A stretch of 9,005 nucleotides of DNA from the NCBI GenBank assembly GCA_937974175.1, contig CALJIG010000092.1, forward strand, positions 1 to 9,005, read 5' to 3'. Below the pieces are notes generated by a model. That model ran no database searches. It was not told where the DNA came from and saw nothing but the letters and a program-made list of their open reading frames with translations. Below are positions 1 through 6,069 of the stretch, one piece after another (the stretch's first letter is position 1; each line of letters starts with the position of its first letter). Made by a program: the position numbers and the translations under genes. This DNA comes from an uncultured Ignavibacteria bacterium (GTDB lineage Bacteria; Bacteroidota; Ignavibacteria; Tepidaquicellales; Tepidaquicellaceae).

Positions 1-58
1 AAAATATAAATATAAATATGTAAAATATTTTTTTCATAGGAAAAATTTAAGCTGGGCT

Positions 59-86
59 AAAAAAAAGGGAGCCATAAGCTCCCTTT
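59..86 (-). terminator. Rho-independent terminator of the T9SS repeat protein gene
   Basis: A 9-bp perfect stem, AAAGGGAGC (64-72) against GCTCCCTTT (78-86), with a 5-base loop. The run of A at 59-66 becomes a run of U after the hairpin when transcribed on the minus strand, about 30 bases past the stop at 117. The stem is almost the same as the terminator at 2008-2034. Bases 1-58 are A+T-rich and show no gene. Confidence 0.85.
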
Positions 87-116
87 AAAATCTTATTACT
101 TTATACTTTTAACTTA

Positions 117-1823
117 TTACTTTACAAGCATCATTGTTTTTATTTCGGTTTTCTCATTTGTAATAAACTTATACAAGTAAGCGCCTGTTGCAAAATTTGA
201 TGCATCCCATGTTGCAGAGTATTGCCCCGGTGCATAAACTCCGTTTGCAAGCACTGCGACTTCTCTTCCTGTCATATCATAAATTTTTAATGACACAAAT
301 CCCTGAGTTGAAATATCAAATGAAATATTCGTTACAGGATTGAAAGGATTAGGATAATTTTGCTTTACAGTAGAGACTTTAGAAACATTATTATTATTAT
401 TTGATAACGGTCTGTTTCCTAAGTCAGAGCCTGATTTAATATGCTGAGCATAAATATCATATCCGCTCGAACCGAATGTTCTGCCGTCAGCCCATGCAAC
501 GTTACATCCGCTCATGCCGCCGTCAAACACCATTGAGGGCCCTTTTACTAAGTCAGTTGTAGTTACAAACACACCGTTTGAGCTCCACATTGTGCTGCCG
601 TAATAATCTATTCTTTGTGCAAGCAATCCGTAATTTGTTAAACCGTCATCGCTGTAACCAATCCAGCATGCAATTAATCCGCCGAGAGCATCAACTGCAG
701 CAACCTGAGGATTAAACCTGCCATCGGCAGTTACGGTACCGTCAACTCTGTATGAAATTCTTTTTCCGTTATTGGTCCATTGGGTTTGTCCGTTATGATT
801 TACATTTTGTCCGTACAATCCATGACCTGCAGCAGGCTGGCTTCTATCGTCAAGCCATACTATATGTGCTCCACTGTGTGCATCTGAAATACAATATGGT
901 CGTGTCTGGTTATCTGATGTTGTGCAGATAGCTTTTCCGTGTGAACCCCAGTATTTATTGCGGGCTGAATCTACACGCTGAGCATAAATATCGCTGTGTG
1001 AATCATGTCTGAAATCTTCCCATGAAACTATGAAACCGTAATCCTGGTCTTCACACATCGAAGGACGATATTGTGTTAAAGTATCATGATTAATGCAGTG
1101 GTGAATATTCCATAGTGTATCTCCGCCTAGAGTTACATGCTGAGCGAAAATATCTTCTTCCCATCCGTCAGCAGTTGTATCAGGCATTGAGTAAGCAAAA
1201 TAAACCCCTTTTGCTGCATCTTTGCACATATCAAATGAATTTGTTCCAAAGAATGAAATTCTTAAATCATTTGCGTCCCATAATCTTAATCCGGTAGCAT
1301 CTACTTTTTGTGAATATAATCCGCTTGCAGAATTTAGCCATCCGAAAATTGCATAACCTGCTTCAGCACCCATACATCTTAATTGAGTCATGTTCGGATA
1401 AGGAACTGCTGAAACTCTAACTCCGCCCGCTGCCCACATTAATAATCCGTCTACTCTTACTCTTTGTGCATATACATCATGGCTTCCGTTTCTGCTATCT
1501 CTCCAGCCGATGATTGCGCCGCCGCCTGCATCGGATGTTATACACGGCATAGAGTGATCGCCTGTATTTCCGCTGATATTAATACCGCCGGTAGTCCATT
1601 GCGCCTGCCCGAAAGCATTAACTCTTTGCGCATAGATTTTTGAAGTTGGTACATCAACCCATGTCATTATTAAGCCGCCTGCTCCGTCAGGGCAAGTTGC
1701 AACATTCTGCTGATTCCCGCTTGCTGTCGAAACTGAGTTATTAATATTTGGGTCGGTTGACCATTGGGAAAAGATAGTGGAAGATAAACCGAAAAAAACT
1801 ACGAGAAGTAATAGTTTCTTCAT
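117..1823 (-). CDS. Secreted repeat protein with T9SS type A C-terminal sorting domain
   Basis: A 568-residue exported protein. Residues 1-20 are a signal peptide (MKK, a hydrophobic core, then cleavage near SQ). Residues 40-465 hold about eight imperfect repeats of 52-64 residues. Each has an inward strand resembling C-x-D-x-x-G-G-x-I-x-x-W-x-D, then (I/V/L)-Y-A-Q-(R/K/H)-V, then G-x-x-x-W. The YAQRV-like strands start near residues 63, 117, 169, 225, 279, 336, 400 and 457. This spacing suggests a beta-propeller-like fold, which is my inference. An Asn-rich linker (475-479) leads to the sorting domain at 490-568, with PNPFNPVTNISF, G-R-E-V and a basic hydrophobic end. In this family the domain directs export through the type IX system and surface attachment or release. 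No catalytic motif is visible, and a structural, adhesive or binding role is possible. The ATG at 1823 is chosen because it directly precedes the signal peptide; no clear Shine-Dalgarno is present. Confidence 0.93.
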   Translation of the reverse strand: MKKLLLLVVFFGLSSTIFSQWSTDPNINNSVSTASGNQQNVATCPDGAGGLIMTWVDVPTSKIYAQRVNAFGQAQWTTGGINISGNTGDHSMPCITSDAGGGAIIGWRDSRNGSHDVYAQRVRVDGLLMWAAGGVRVSAVPYPNMTQLRCMGAEAGYAIFGWLNSASGLYSQKVDATGLRLWDANDLRISFFGTNSFDMCKDAAKGVYFAYSMPDTTADGWEEDIFAQHVTLGGDTLWNIHHCINHDTLTQYRPSMCEDQDYGFIVSWEDFRHDSHSDIYAQRVDSARNKYWGSHGKAICTTSDNQTRPYCISDAHSGAHIVWLDDRSQPAAGHGLYGQNVNHNGQTQWTNNGKRISYRVDGTVTADGRFNPQVAAVDALGGLIACWIGYSDDGLTNYGLLAQRIDYYGSTMWSSNGVFVTTTDLVKGPSMVFDGGMSGCNVAWADGRTFGSSGYDIYAQHIKSGSDLGNRPLSNNNNNVSKVSTVKQNYPNPFNPVTNISFDISTQGFVSLKIYDMTGREVAVLANGVYAPGQYSATWDASNFATGAYLYKFITNEKTEIKTMMLVK

Positions 1824-1871
1824 TAGAGGTTAATTAGATTAAATAAAATTTGTTTTGTCCTATAAACTTGT

Positions 1872-1895
1872 AGGAAAAATGTTGGAATTTTTCCT
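1872..1895 (-). repeat. Inverted repeat in the presumed leader of the T9SS gene
   Basis: AGGAAAAA (1872-1879) and TTTTTCCT (1888-1895) form an 8-bp perfect stem around an 8-base loop, about 50 bases upstream of the start codon at 1823. It may fold as a 5' leader hairpin or be a dimer binding site. No U-tract follows on the minus strand, so it is not a good terminator. Confidence 0.4.
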
Positions 1896-1906
1896 GAGTG
1901 ATGCTT

Positions 1907-1937
1907 CAAATAAACCAATTTGAGAGGAAAAAATCAA
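1907..1937 (-). promoter_or_regulatory. Candidate Bacteroidota-type promoter for the T9SS gene
   Basis: On the minus strand a TTG (1935-1937) is followed after 20 bases by TTTATTTG (1907-1914), one mismatch from the Bacteroidota -7 box TAnnTTTG. The spacing fits the -33/-7 pattern. It would give a leader of about 75 bases that includes the hairpin at 1872-1895. The region is very A+T-rich, so chance matches are possible. Confidence 0.3.
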
Positions 1938-2007
1938 TGAATTTTGGAGTCAAACCCTCTTTTTTCAAAGGAATTCTTTTTTCCAATTGTGAGTGCTAAT
2001 TAAAAAC

Positions 2008-2034
2008 AAAAAGGGAGTTTTTAGCTCCCTTTTT
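2008..2034 (-). terminator. Terminator of the sigma factor operon
   Basis: A 10-bp stem, AAAAAGGGAG (2008-2017) against CTCCCTTTTT (2025-2034), with a 7-base loop. It lies 11 bases past the stop of the LTxxQ protein gene. On the minus strand it continues into TTTTTG and a further T-run. The flanking A and T runs would let it work on the plus strand too, but no plus-strand gene leads into it. Confidence 0.88.
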
Positions 2035-2045
2035 GATGTTTTTAA

Positions 2046-2678
2046 TTATTTTTTGTCTTTTTGTTCCGGTATTCCGGGAGGATTTACATGGCCGTCGCCA
2101 TCTCTCTGCTTGTATTCAGGTGGCGGTCCCCTTCTTCCGTCAGGAGGAGGAGGTACTCTTCTATCTCCGCCCGGTCTTCCTTCCGGCGCATTCATTCTCA
2201 TTACATCTAAAATAATTTCGTCAAATTTCTTTTTCTGTTCATCTGTACAGAGTTTTCTTACCTCCCGGAAATTATCAAATGCAATTAAATCTACTCTTGC
2301 TTCATTATTTCCGATTTGTGTAGTAATTTCTTTAAGCTTATTCGAATCTATATCCGGATTTGAAAGATTTGAAAAAAGTTTATCTTTGAGCTCATGTGTT
2401 TCTTCTCGTAATTTATGAATCTGAGAAATATGAGAATCGCGGATTTTATCAATCGCTTCCATCTGAGAATCGGTCAGCTTTAACTGCTCTTTAAGATACA
2501 TCTTAGCTTCAGGTGGTGGTCCATGCTGTCTCTCATCTCCCGGAGGAGGCGGAGGTGGTGGCGGAGGATGCGGCCCCTTGAATCTTCCGTACCACATAAA
2601 AGAAAGTGTGCCTACATTAATGAGTATAAGTACGAGTATAATCGTAAACAGCAGCTTGTTCTTTGAAATTGTTTCCAT
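2046..2678 (-). CDS. Membrane-anchored Spy/CpxP/CnrX-like periplasmic sensor or chaperone
   Basis: A 210-residue protein. Residues 9-29 are one transmembrane helix after a short Lys-containing N-terminus, so the remainder should face the periplasm. A linker with nine consecutive prolines (38-46) follows. A helical, charged domain at about 60-160 carries two LTxxQ-type motifs, LTDSQ near 68-72 and the variant CTDEQ near 144-148. This pair marks the Spy/CpxP/ZraP/CnrX superfamily of periplasmic stress chaperones and metal sensors. The C-terminal 45 residues are rich in Pro, Arg, Gly and Asp, ending in a Lys-rich tail, and look disordered. It is the last gene of the operon, 12 bases after the small TM protein gene and downstream of an ECF sigma factor. 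A sensor or feedback role on the sigma pathway is inferred from this order. The single Cys (about residue 143) lies in the second motif, and no clear His/Cys metal site can be assigned. Confidence 0.82.
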   Translation of the reverse strand: METISKNKLLFTIILVLILINVGTLSFMWYGRFKGPHPPPPPPPPPGDERQHGPPPEAKMYLKEQLKLTDSQMEAIDKIRDSHISQIHKLREETHELKDKLFSNLSNPDIDSNKLKEITTQIGNNEARVDLIAFDNFREVRKLCTDEQKKKFDEIILDVMRMNAPEGRPGGDRRVPPPPDGRRGPPPEYKQRDGDGHVNPPGIPEQKDKK

Positions 2679-2690
2679 TGGTTCTAAAAA

Positions 2691-3059
2691 TTAAAAATTA
2701 TAACTATCATTGTTAATAAAATCGTCAAAGTAACCTTTTGATTCCTTCTTAGTATTTATATCTTTATTCTTAGAAGATTCAGTTGTTTCGGTAGCTTTAA
2801 CTGTAGTCGTTTCAGTAGTTATCTGCAGAATAGTCGCAACGTTTAGCACAATAAAAATCAACATCACCAAAGCATACTTAATTCCTGTATTGTAATTCCA
2901 TCCCGGGATATTAGTCTGAACAGGCTGCTGATTCAACCGTGACATTACTTTTTCGTATAGAAAAGGATTTGCCTTCGCGCGATGCATTCCTACTATACTT
3001 TGCATTGTCAGATTAATCTGCTCTTCGGTTTTGTTTTCTGTTTTATTGTTGTTTTTCAT
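2691..3059 (-). CDS. Short single-pass membrane protein, probable anti-sigma factor
   Basis: A 122-residue protein with one transmembrane segment at about 60-80 (YALVMLIFIVLNVATILQI). The N-terminal 58 residues should be cytoplasmic and contain GMHRAKANPFLYEKVMSRL (24-42). I recall related NPFLYxRVxxRL motifs from small Bacteroidota proteins encoded next to ECF sigma factors. The outer part is Thr/Glu/Lys-rich and ends FDDFINNDSYNF. No zinc-binding HxxxCxxC motif is present, so it is not a ZAS-type anti-sigma; its size and topology are closer to CnrY-like short anti-sigma factors. It is cotranscribed with the sigma factor (69-base gap) and the LTxxQ protein (12-base gap). The larger gap holds a perfect TAnnTTTG box (TAATTTTG, 3116-3123), so an internal promoter is possible. 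The anti-sigma role rests mainly on position. Confidence 0.7.
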   Translation of the reverse strand: MKNNNKTENKTEEQINLTMQSIVGMHRAKANPFLYEKVMSRLNQQPVQTNIPGWNYNTGIKYALVMLIFIVLNVATILQITTETTTVKATETTESSKNKDINTKKESKGYFDDFINNDSYNF

Positions 3060-3128
3060 TGCTTATATATTTAGATGTATAAAATTTAAAAAACTTGCGT
3101 GCATTTATCAGAATACAAAATTATGCAG

Positions 3129-3695
3129 TTATTCACTGCTGTAATAATCTTCTAATATTTTTTTTAGATTACTTTTAGCCCGGAAAATCAGTGACTCGAC
3201 GGATGAAACTGATAACTTCATTGCCTCCGCAATTTCTTTATAACTGAGGTTTTCAATCTGGCTTAATGTAAATGCCGCTTTCTGATTATCTGATAATTTA
3301 TTCATCGCATCGAATAATATTTTTGCACGCTCTTTATTTTCAATAATAATTCCGGGATGATTGAAGTCCCCTATTTCCATCTCATCTTCTTCGTTGGAAA
3401 AAATTGAAGTGATGAATGCAAAACGCTTTTTAGCTTTGCGTTTTCTTAGCAGGTCCAGTGCCTTCGATGTAGCAATTCTATAAACCCATGTGTATAATTG
3501 TGATTCACCCTTGAACTTCGAAATTGAATTATAAATTTCAACAAAGACTTCCTGAGTTAGATCTTCTGTATCTTCTTTATTTTGTATTATGGAAAGGATT
3601 GTATTATGAACACGGTCCCCGTAGCACTCAATCAAAAATCGAAAAGCCTCTTCTTTTTTATCAAGAAGACCTTGTATAAGTTCCGGTTCAGTCAA
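3129..3695 (-). CDS. ECF RNA polymerase sigma factor (sigma-70 family, RpoE-like)
   Basis: A 188-residue sigma factor. Region 2 spans about 16-88, with EDTEDLTQEVFVEIYNSISK (41-60), GESQLYTWVYRIA and the basic DLLRKRKAKKR end. Region 4 spans about 130-182, with LSDNQKAAFTLSQIENLSYK and the helix-turn-helix EIAEAMKLSVSSVESLIFRA. The acidic linker at 100-110 (NEEDEMEIGD) is typical of the family. Such proteins redirect RNA polymerase to an envelope-stress or metal-response regulon, usually including their own operon. The best in-frame start is TTG at 3695; the codon stretch before it reaches a TGA at 3708-3710. An ATG at 3711 lies in another frame and ends after seven codons, overlapping the TTG start. 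A one-base shift at the CCCCTTT run (3694-3700) would join it to the sigma frame and give MKTNPLTEPELI. The true start is therefore uncertain. Confidence 0.92.
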   Translation of the reverse strand: MTEPELIQGLLDKKEEAFRFLIECYGDRVHNTILSIIQNKEDTEDLTQEVFVEIYNSISKFKGESQLYTWVYRIATSKALDLLRKRKAKKRFAFITSIFSNEEDEMEIGDFNHPGIIIENKERAKILFDAMNKLSDNQKAAFTLSQIENLSYKEIAEAMKLSVSSVESLIFRAKSNLKKILEDYYSSE

Positions 3696-3812
3696 AGGGG
3701 TTAGTTTTCATAGAGATTAGAATTATAACTAAAATACAAAATAAATTTATGATTTTAAAAGGTAATGAATAGCATTTTTTTATTTTACTCTCATTGATTG
3801 TTATGACACTTC

Positions 3813-3836
3813 TGTCTGTTATTGTCCTATCAGACA
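3813..3836. repeat. Inverted repeat in the divergent sigma/AI-2E control region
   Basis: TGTCTG (3813-3818) and CAGACA (3831-3836) face each other across 12 bases. A nested TGTC-N6-GACA (3823-3836) shares the right arm. The repeat sits in the 239-base region between the divergent sigma factor and AI-2E genes, about 100 bases from each start. It could be an operator or a switching hairpin. The rest of that region is A+T-rich and shows no ORF or RNA gene. Confidence 0.4.
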
Positions 3837-3934
3837 TACAGATATTCAGCGAAACAATATATACAATTAATTATTACACATAAACAAAGATAACAATTTC
3901 AATTAACGGTATAAAAATTGGAGTAAATACAGTT

Positions 3935-5095
3935 ATGAATAAACCGTTACAAATTCCTTTTTATCTCAAAATATCACAGATTATTCTGGGAATAATAGCT
4001 CTTTTTTTTGTTTTATATATAGGGCAAGCAATTATTCTCCCGCTAATTTATTCACTGATACTTGCCATACTTATGAATCCCGCAGTAAATTATCTGCTCG
4101 GAAAAAGAGTAAATAAAATTCTGGCGATAACGATTGTCCTTCTCGTTACGACTATAGCTTTACTTGCACTGGTTTATTTTATATCTGCGCAGATGGTAAG
4201 CTTCGGAGAAGTTCTCCCGCAGCTGAAATCGGAGTTTAATATGCTGCTGTCACAAACAATAGATTTTGTTTCAAAAACTTTCAACGTTGATCAAAAGACT
4301 ATAAACGGCTGGATCGCAAAAGGTAAAACTGAACTCAGCGCCAGTTCTTCCGGCCTCATAGGACAAACTTTAAGCACGTTCACAGATGTTGTTCTGGTTT
4401 TCACTTTGCTGCCGGTTTATATTTTTATGTTTTTGTATTACAAGCCTTTACTACTTGAGTTTATTTCAAAACTATCACCTGCTGAAAATAAAGATTCGGT
4501 GGGAGAAGTATTAGTTGAAACCAGGCTGCTTGTCCAAAGTTATCTAAGCGGGCTTCTTCTGGAAGCCGCAATAGTTTCAGCCTTGAATGCTTTGGGTCTT
4601 TTTATACTAGGAGTAGATTATGCAATTCTCATTGGACTCATTGGCGGAATTTTAAATATAATCCCCTATTTGGGAGGAATCATTGCAACCGCTATACCTA
4701 TGCTGCTGGCTCTTGCTACAAAATCTCCTACAACTGCCTTACTAGTGCTCGGAGTTTATCTGTTAGTGCAGTTCATAGATAATAATTATTTAATGCCTGT
4801 TATAGTTGCCTCTCGGGTAAGAATAAACGCACTTTTTTCAGTTATTGTTGTTTTAGTAGGAGGAGCCTTATGGGGAATAGCAGGTATGTTTTTATCTATT
4901 CCGCTCACCGGTTTATTAAAAGTAATTTTTGATCGAGTAGATTCCCTGGCACCATTTGGATTTTTATTGGGAGATACTATGCCTAAAAAAGAAAGCGGCT
5001 TTATGAAAATAATGAGAAAAAAGGCTAAGGAAAAAAAGGATGATCCTAAAAAACTTGAAGATAAAAAAATTGACGCAAAGGCAAAAACTGCTTAA
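3935..5095 (+). CDS. AI-2E family (TqsA/PerM-like) membrane transporter
   Basis: A 386-residue inner-membrane protein of the AI-2E transporter family (formerly UPF0118). Hydrophobic segments lie near 13-31, 33-52, 62-86, 150-170, 207-227, 229-262, 265-282 and 298-332. Typical family motifs are GGILNIIPYLGGIIATAIP (237-255), QFIDNNYLMPVIVASRV (279-295) and GGALWGIAGMFLSIPLTGLL (309-328). Known members export autoinducer-2, act as Na+/H+ antiporters or affect permeability; the substrate cannot be read from sequence. The C-terminus from about 350 is an added Lys-rich, probably cytoplasmic tail (KKAKEKKDDPKKLEDKKIDAK), longer than in typical members of about 350 residues. A weak GGAG lies 11 bases before the ATG at 3935. 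It heads a probable operon with the two acidic small genes downstream. The basic tail of this protein and the strongly acidic neighbours could bind each other, but that is speculation. Confidence 0.92.
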   Translation: MNKPLQIPFYLKISQIILGIIALFFVLYIGQAIILPLIYSLILAILMNPAVNYLLGKRVNKILAITIVLLVTTIALLALVYFISAQMVSFGEVLPQLKSEFNMLLSQTIDFVSKTFNVDQKTINGWIAKGKTELSASSSGLIGQTLSTFTDVVLVFTLLPVYIFMFLYYKPLLLEFISKLSPAENKDSVGEVLVETRLLVQSYLSGLLLEAAIVSALNALGLFILGVDYAILIGLIGGILNIIPYLGGIIATAIPMLLALATKSPTTALLVLGVYLLVQFIDNNYLMPVIVASRVRINALFSVIVVLVGGALWGIAGMFLSIPLTGLLKVIFDRVDSLAPFGFLLGDTMPKKESGFMKIMRKKAKEKKDDPKKLEDKKIDAKAKTA

Positions 5096-5137
5096 CACAT
5101 AAAATATAATTAACAACTATTTCTAAAACTAATTTTA

Positions 5138-5476
5138 ATGACTATGAAAAACGAAAAGAATAAAGCAGTAACAACAGAAGGTGAAGAATTACCGGGTTAT
5201 CCTTCCTATCCTAAAGATGAAGATATCTATAAACAATTTAAAGAGGAAGATGAGCTCAATCCTGACGATTTAACATCGGGAAAAGAACCAAACCTAAAGC
5301 CTAACGAAAGAAATGCAAAAGATTTTAACGAAGATGTTTCCGGCAGCGATCTTGATGTACCCGGATCAGAACTTGATGATGACCTTGAAAAAATCGGCGA
5401 TGAAGATGAAGAGAATAATTATTACAGCCTTGGAGGTGATAATCACACTGACCTTGAAGAAGACAAGGGAGATTAA
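5138..5476 (+). CDS. Conserved acidic, probably disordered small protein (unknown function)
   Basis: A 112-residue soluble protein with no signal peptide, membrane segment or cysteine. By my count 36 residues are Asp or Glu and about 12 are Lys or Arg, so it is strongly acidic and likely disordered. Recognisable blocks are LPGYPSYPKDEDIY (18-31), DVSGSDLDVPGSELDDD (66-82) and DEDEENNYYSLGGDNH (87-102). From memory these blocks recur in a small uncharacterised family widespread in Bacteroidota; I know no assigned function or gene symbol. It lies 42 bases after the AI-2E gene and 27 bases before the repeat protein gene, all on one strand, so cotranscription is likely. The start is ATG at 5138 or the in-frame ATG at 5144; neither has a clear Shine-Dalgarno. 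Confidence 0.82.
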   Translation: MTMKNEKNKAVTTEGEELPGYPSYPKDEDIYKQFKEEDELNPDDLTSGKEPNLKPNERNAKDFNEDVSGSDLDVPGSELDDDLEKIGDEDEENNYYSLGGDNHTDLEEDKGD

Positions 5477-5503
5477 TTAATTTAAAATTTTAATAAATTT
5501 ATT

Positions 5504-5818
5504 ATGGACGAAAAAAAGAAAAATCCGCCAATGGAAGATATAATGAAATCAGACAGGATTTTTGAAGATACAAATTCTCCTGATTCTATGGAGGATAATA
5601 TGAAGTCAGATCGTTTTATTGAACATAAGGTGCCAGATGATAAATCTCATGAAACTATGGAAGAAAACATGACAACGGACAGGTATCTTGAAGATGATAA
5701 TTATCCTACAACAATGGAAGATGTAATGAAAACGGACAGATATATTGATGAAAATGAAATCGACAAGAAAATTGTGGATAGTGACCAGGCAACTTTAGAT
5801 AAAGAAGAAAATGCCTGA
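5504..5818 (+). CDS. Small charged protein with four MEDxMKxDR repeats (unknown function)
   Basis: A 104-residue soluble, charged protein without cysteine, signal peptide or membrane helix. It contains four copies of M-E-(D/E)-x-M-(K/T)-(S/T)-D-R-(I/F/Y)-(F/I/L)-(E/D), starting at residues 10, 29, 52 and 71 with spacings of 19, 23 and 19. Codons differ between copies (the repeat Arg is AGG, CGT, AGG and AGA), so the motif appears to be kept at protein level and is not a fresh DNA duplication. The linkers are rich in Asp, Pro and Ser, and the tail (83-104) is acidic. I do not recognise the family. Repeated short motifs in a disordered chain suggest multivalent binding to a partner, which is inference. 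It is the last gene of the AI-2E/acidic protein operon and ends 7 bases before a hairpin. Confidence 0.78.
   Translation: MDEKKKNPPMEDIMKSDRIFEDTNSPDSMEDNMKSDRFIEHKVPDDKSHETMEENMTTDRYLEDDNYPTTMEDVMKTDRYIDENEIDKKIVDSDQATLDKEENA
5531..5749 (+). repeat. Four-copy MEDxMKxDR coding repeat
   Basis: Four repeat units encode residues 10-21, 29-40, 52-63 and 71-82 of the small protein. Unit starts lie at 5531, 5588, 5657 and 5714. DNA identity is lower than protein identity, with synonymous changes at Glu, Asp and Arg codons, so this is an old, selected repeat. Confidence 0.8.
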
Positions 5819-5825
5819 ACCAATT

Positions 5826-5847
5826 TCACCGGCTGAAATGCCGGTGA
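5826..5847. terminator. Hairpin between convergent operons, possible shared terminator
   Basis: An 8-bp perfect, GC-rich stem, TCACCGGC (5826-5833) against GCCGGTGA (5840-5847), with loop TGAAAT. It lies 7 bases after the plus-strand repeat gene and 9 bases beyond the end of the minus-strand DUF2892 gene. Neither strand has a strong U-tract, so it may act as a Rho-aided terminator or 3'-end stabiliser. Confidence 0.55.
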
Positions 5848-5856
5848 GAATTCAGT

Positions 5857-6048
5857 TTAAGCTTTGGATTTAATTGTACTTATTCCGAATAATTTATAAA
5901 TCATACACTTCGAAAAGATTCCTGAAAGTAGAGGCAGAATTCCTGCCATTGCCCACCAGCTTCCGAATACAAGCCATCCGGTTAAAATTATCCCAATACC
6001 AAATATTATCTTTAAAACTTTATCTATACCGCCAACATTTTCAATCAT
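5857..6048 (-). CDS. DUF2892 (YgaP-type transmembrane domain) protein, copy B
   Basis: A 63-residue membrane protein. ENVGGIDKVLKIIFGIGIIL begins the family's conserved N-terminus, where N-x-G-x-x-D-x-x-x-R/K precedes the first helix. Two transmembrane helices lie at about 11-28 and 30-46, followed by FSKCMIYKLFGIST (45-58). The Cys48 position matches the conserved GxCPLYxLxGIxT block of the family, but the Pro after Cys is Met here. In E. coli YgaP this membrane domain is fused to a rhodanese, and stand-alone forms are common near sulfur-handling genes. It is about 60% identical to the preceding gene (37 of 62 positions by hand), so the two are a tandem duplication. It is the last gene of the ArsR operon. 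Role: probable membrane partner in reactive sulfur or thiol handling, inferred. Confidence 0.88.
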   Translation of the reverse strand: MIENVGGIDKVLKIIFGIGIILTGWLVFGSWWAMAGILPLLSGIFSKCMIYKLFGISTIKSKA

Positions 6049-6069
6049 TTAATATTAGATTTTTATAAT

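Noticed and set aside
1993..2418. A 141-codon plus-strand open frame with Gly/Ser/Leu-rich product
   Set aside because: It lies antisense to the LTxxQ protein gene; its Gly runs are the complement of the proline codons, and it starts inside the terminator region.
3719..3728. TATAAT-like -10 on the minus strand before the sigma factor
   Set aside because: No -35 partner at 16-18 bases, and the organism probably uses TAnnTTTG-type promoters.
5482..5493. Palindrome TTAAAATTTTAA between the two acidic genes
   Set aside because: Made only of A and T in a very A+T-rich gap; such palindromes are expected by chance.
5874..6068. A 64-codon plus-strand open frame
   Set aside because: Antisense to a DUF2892 gene with strong family motifs; composition is not protein-like.
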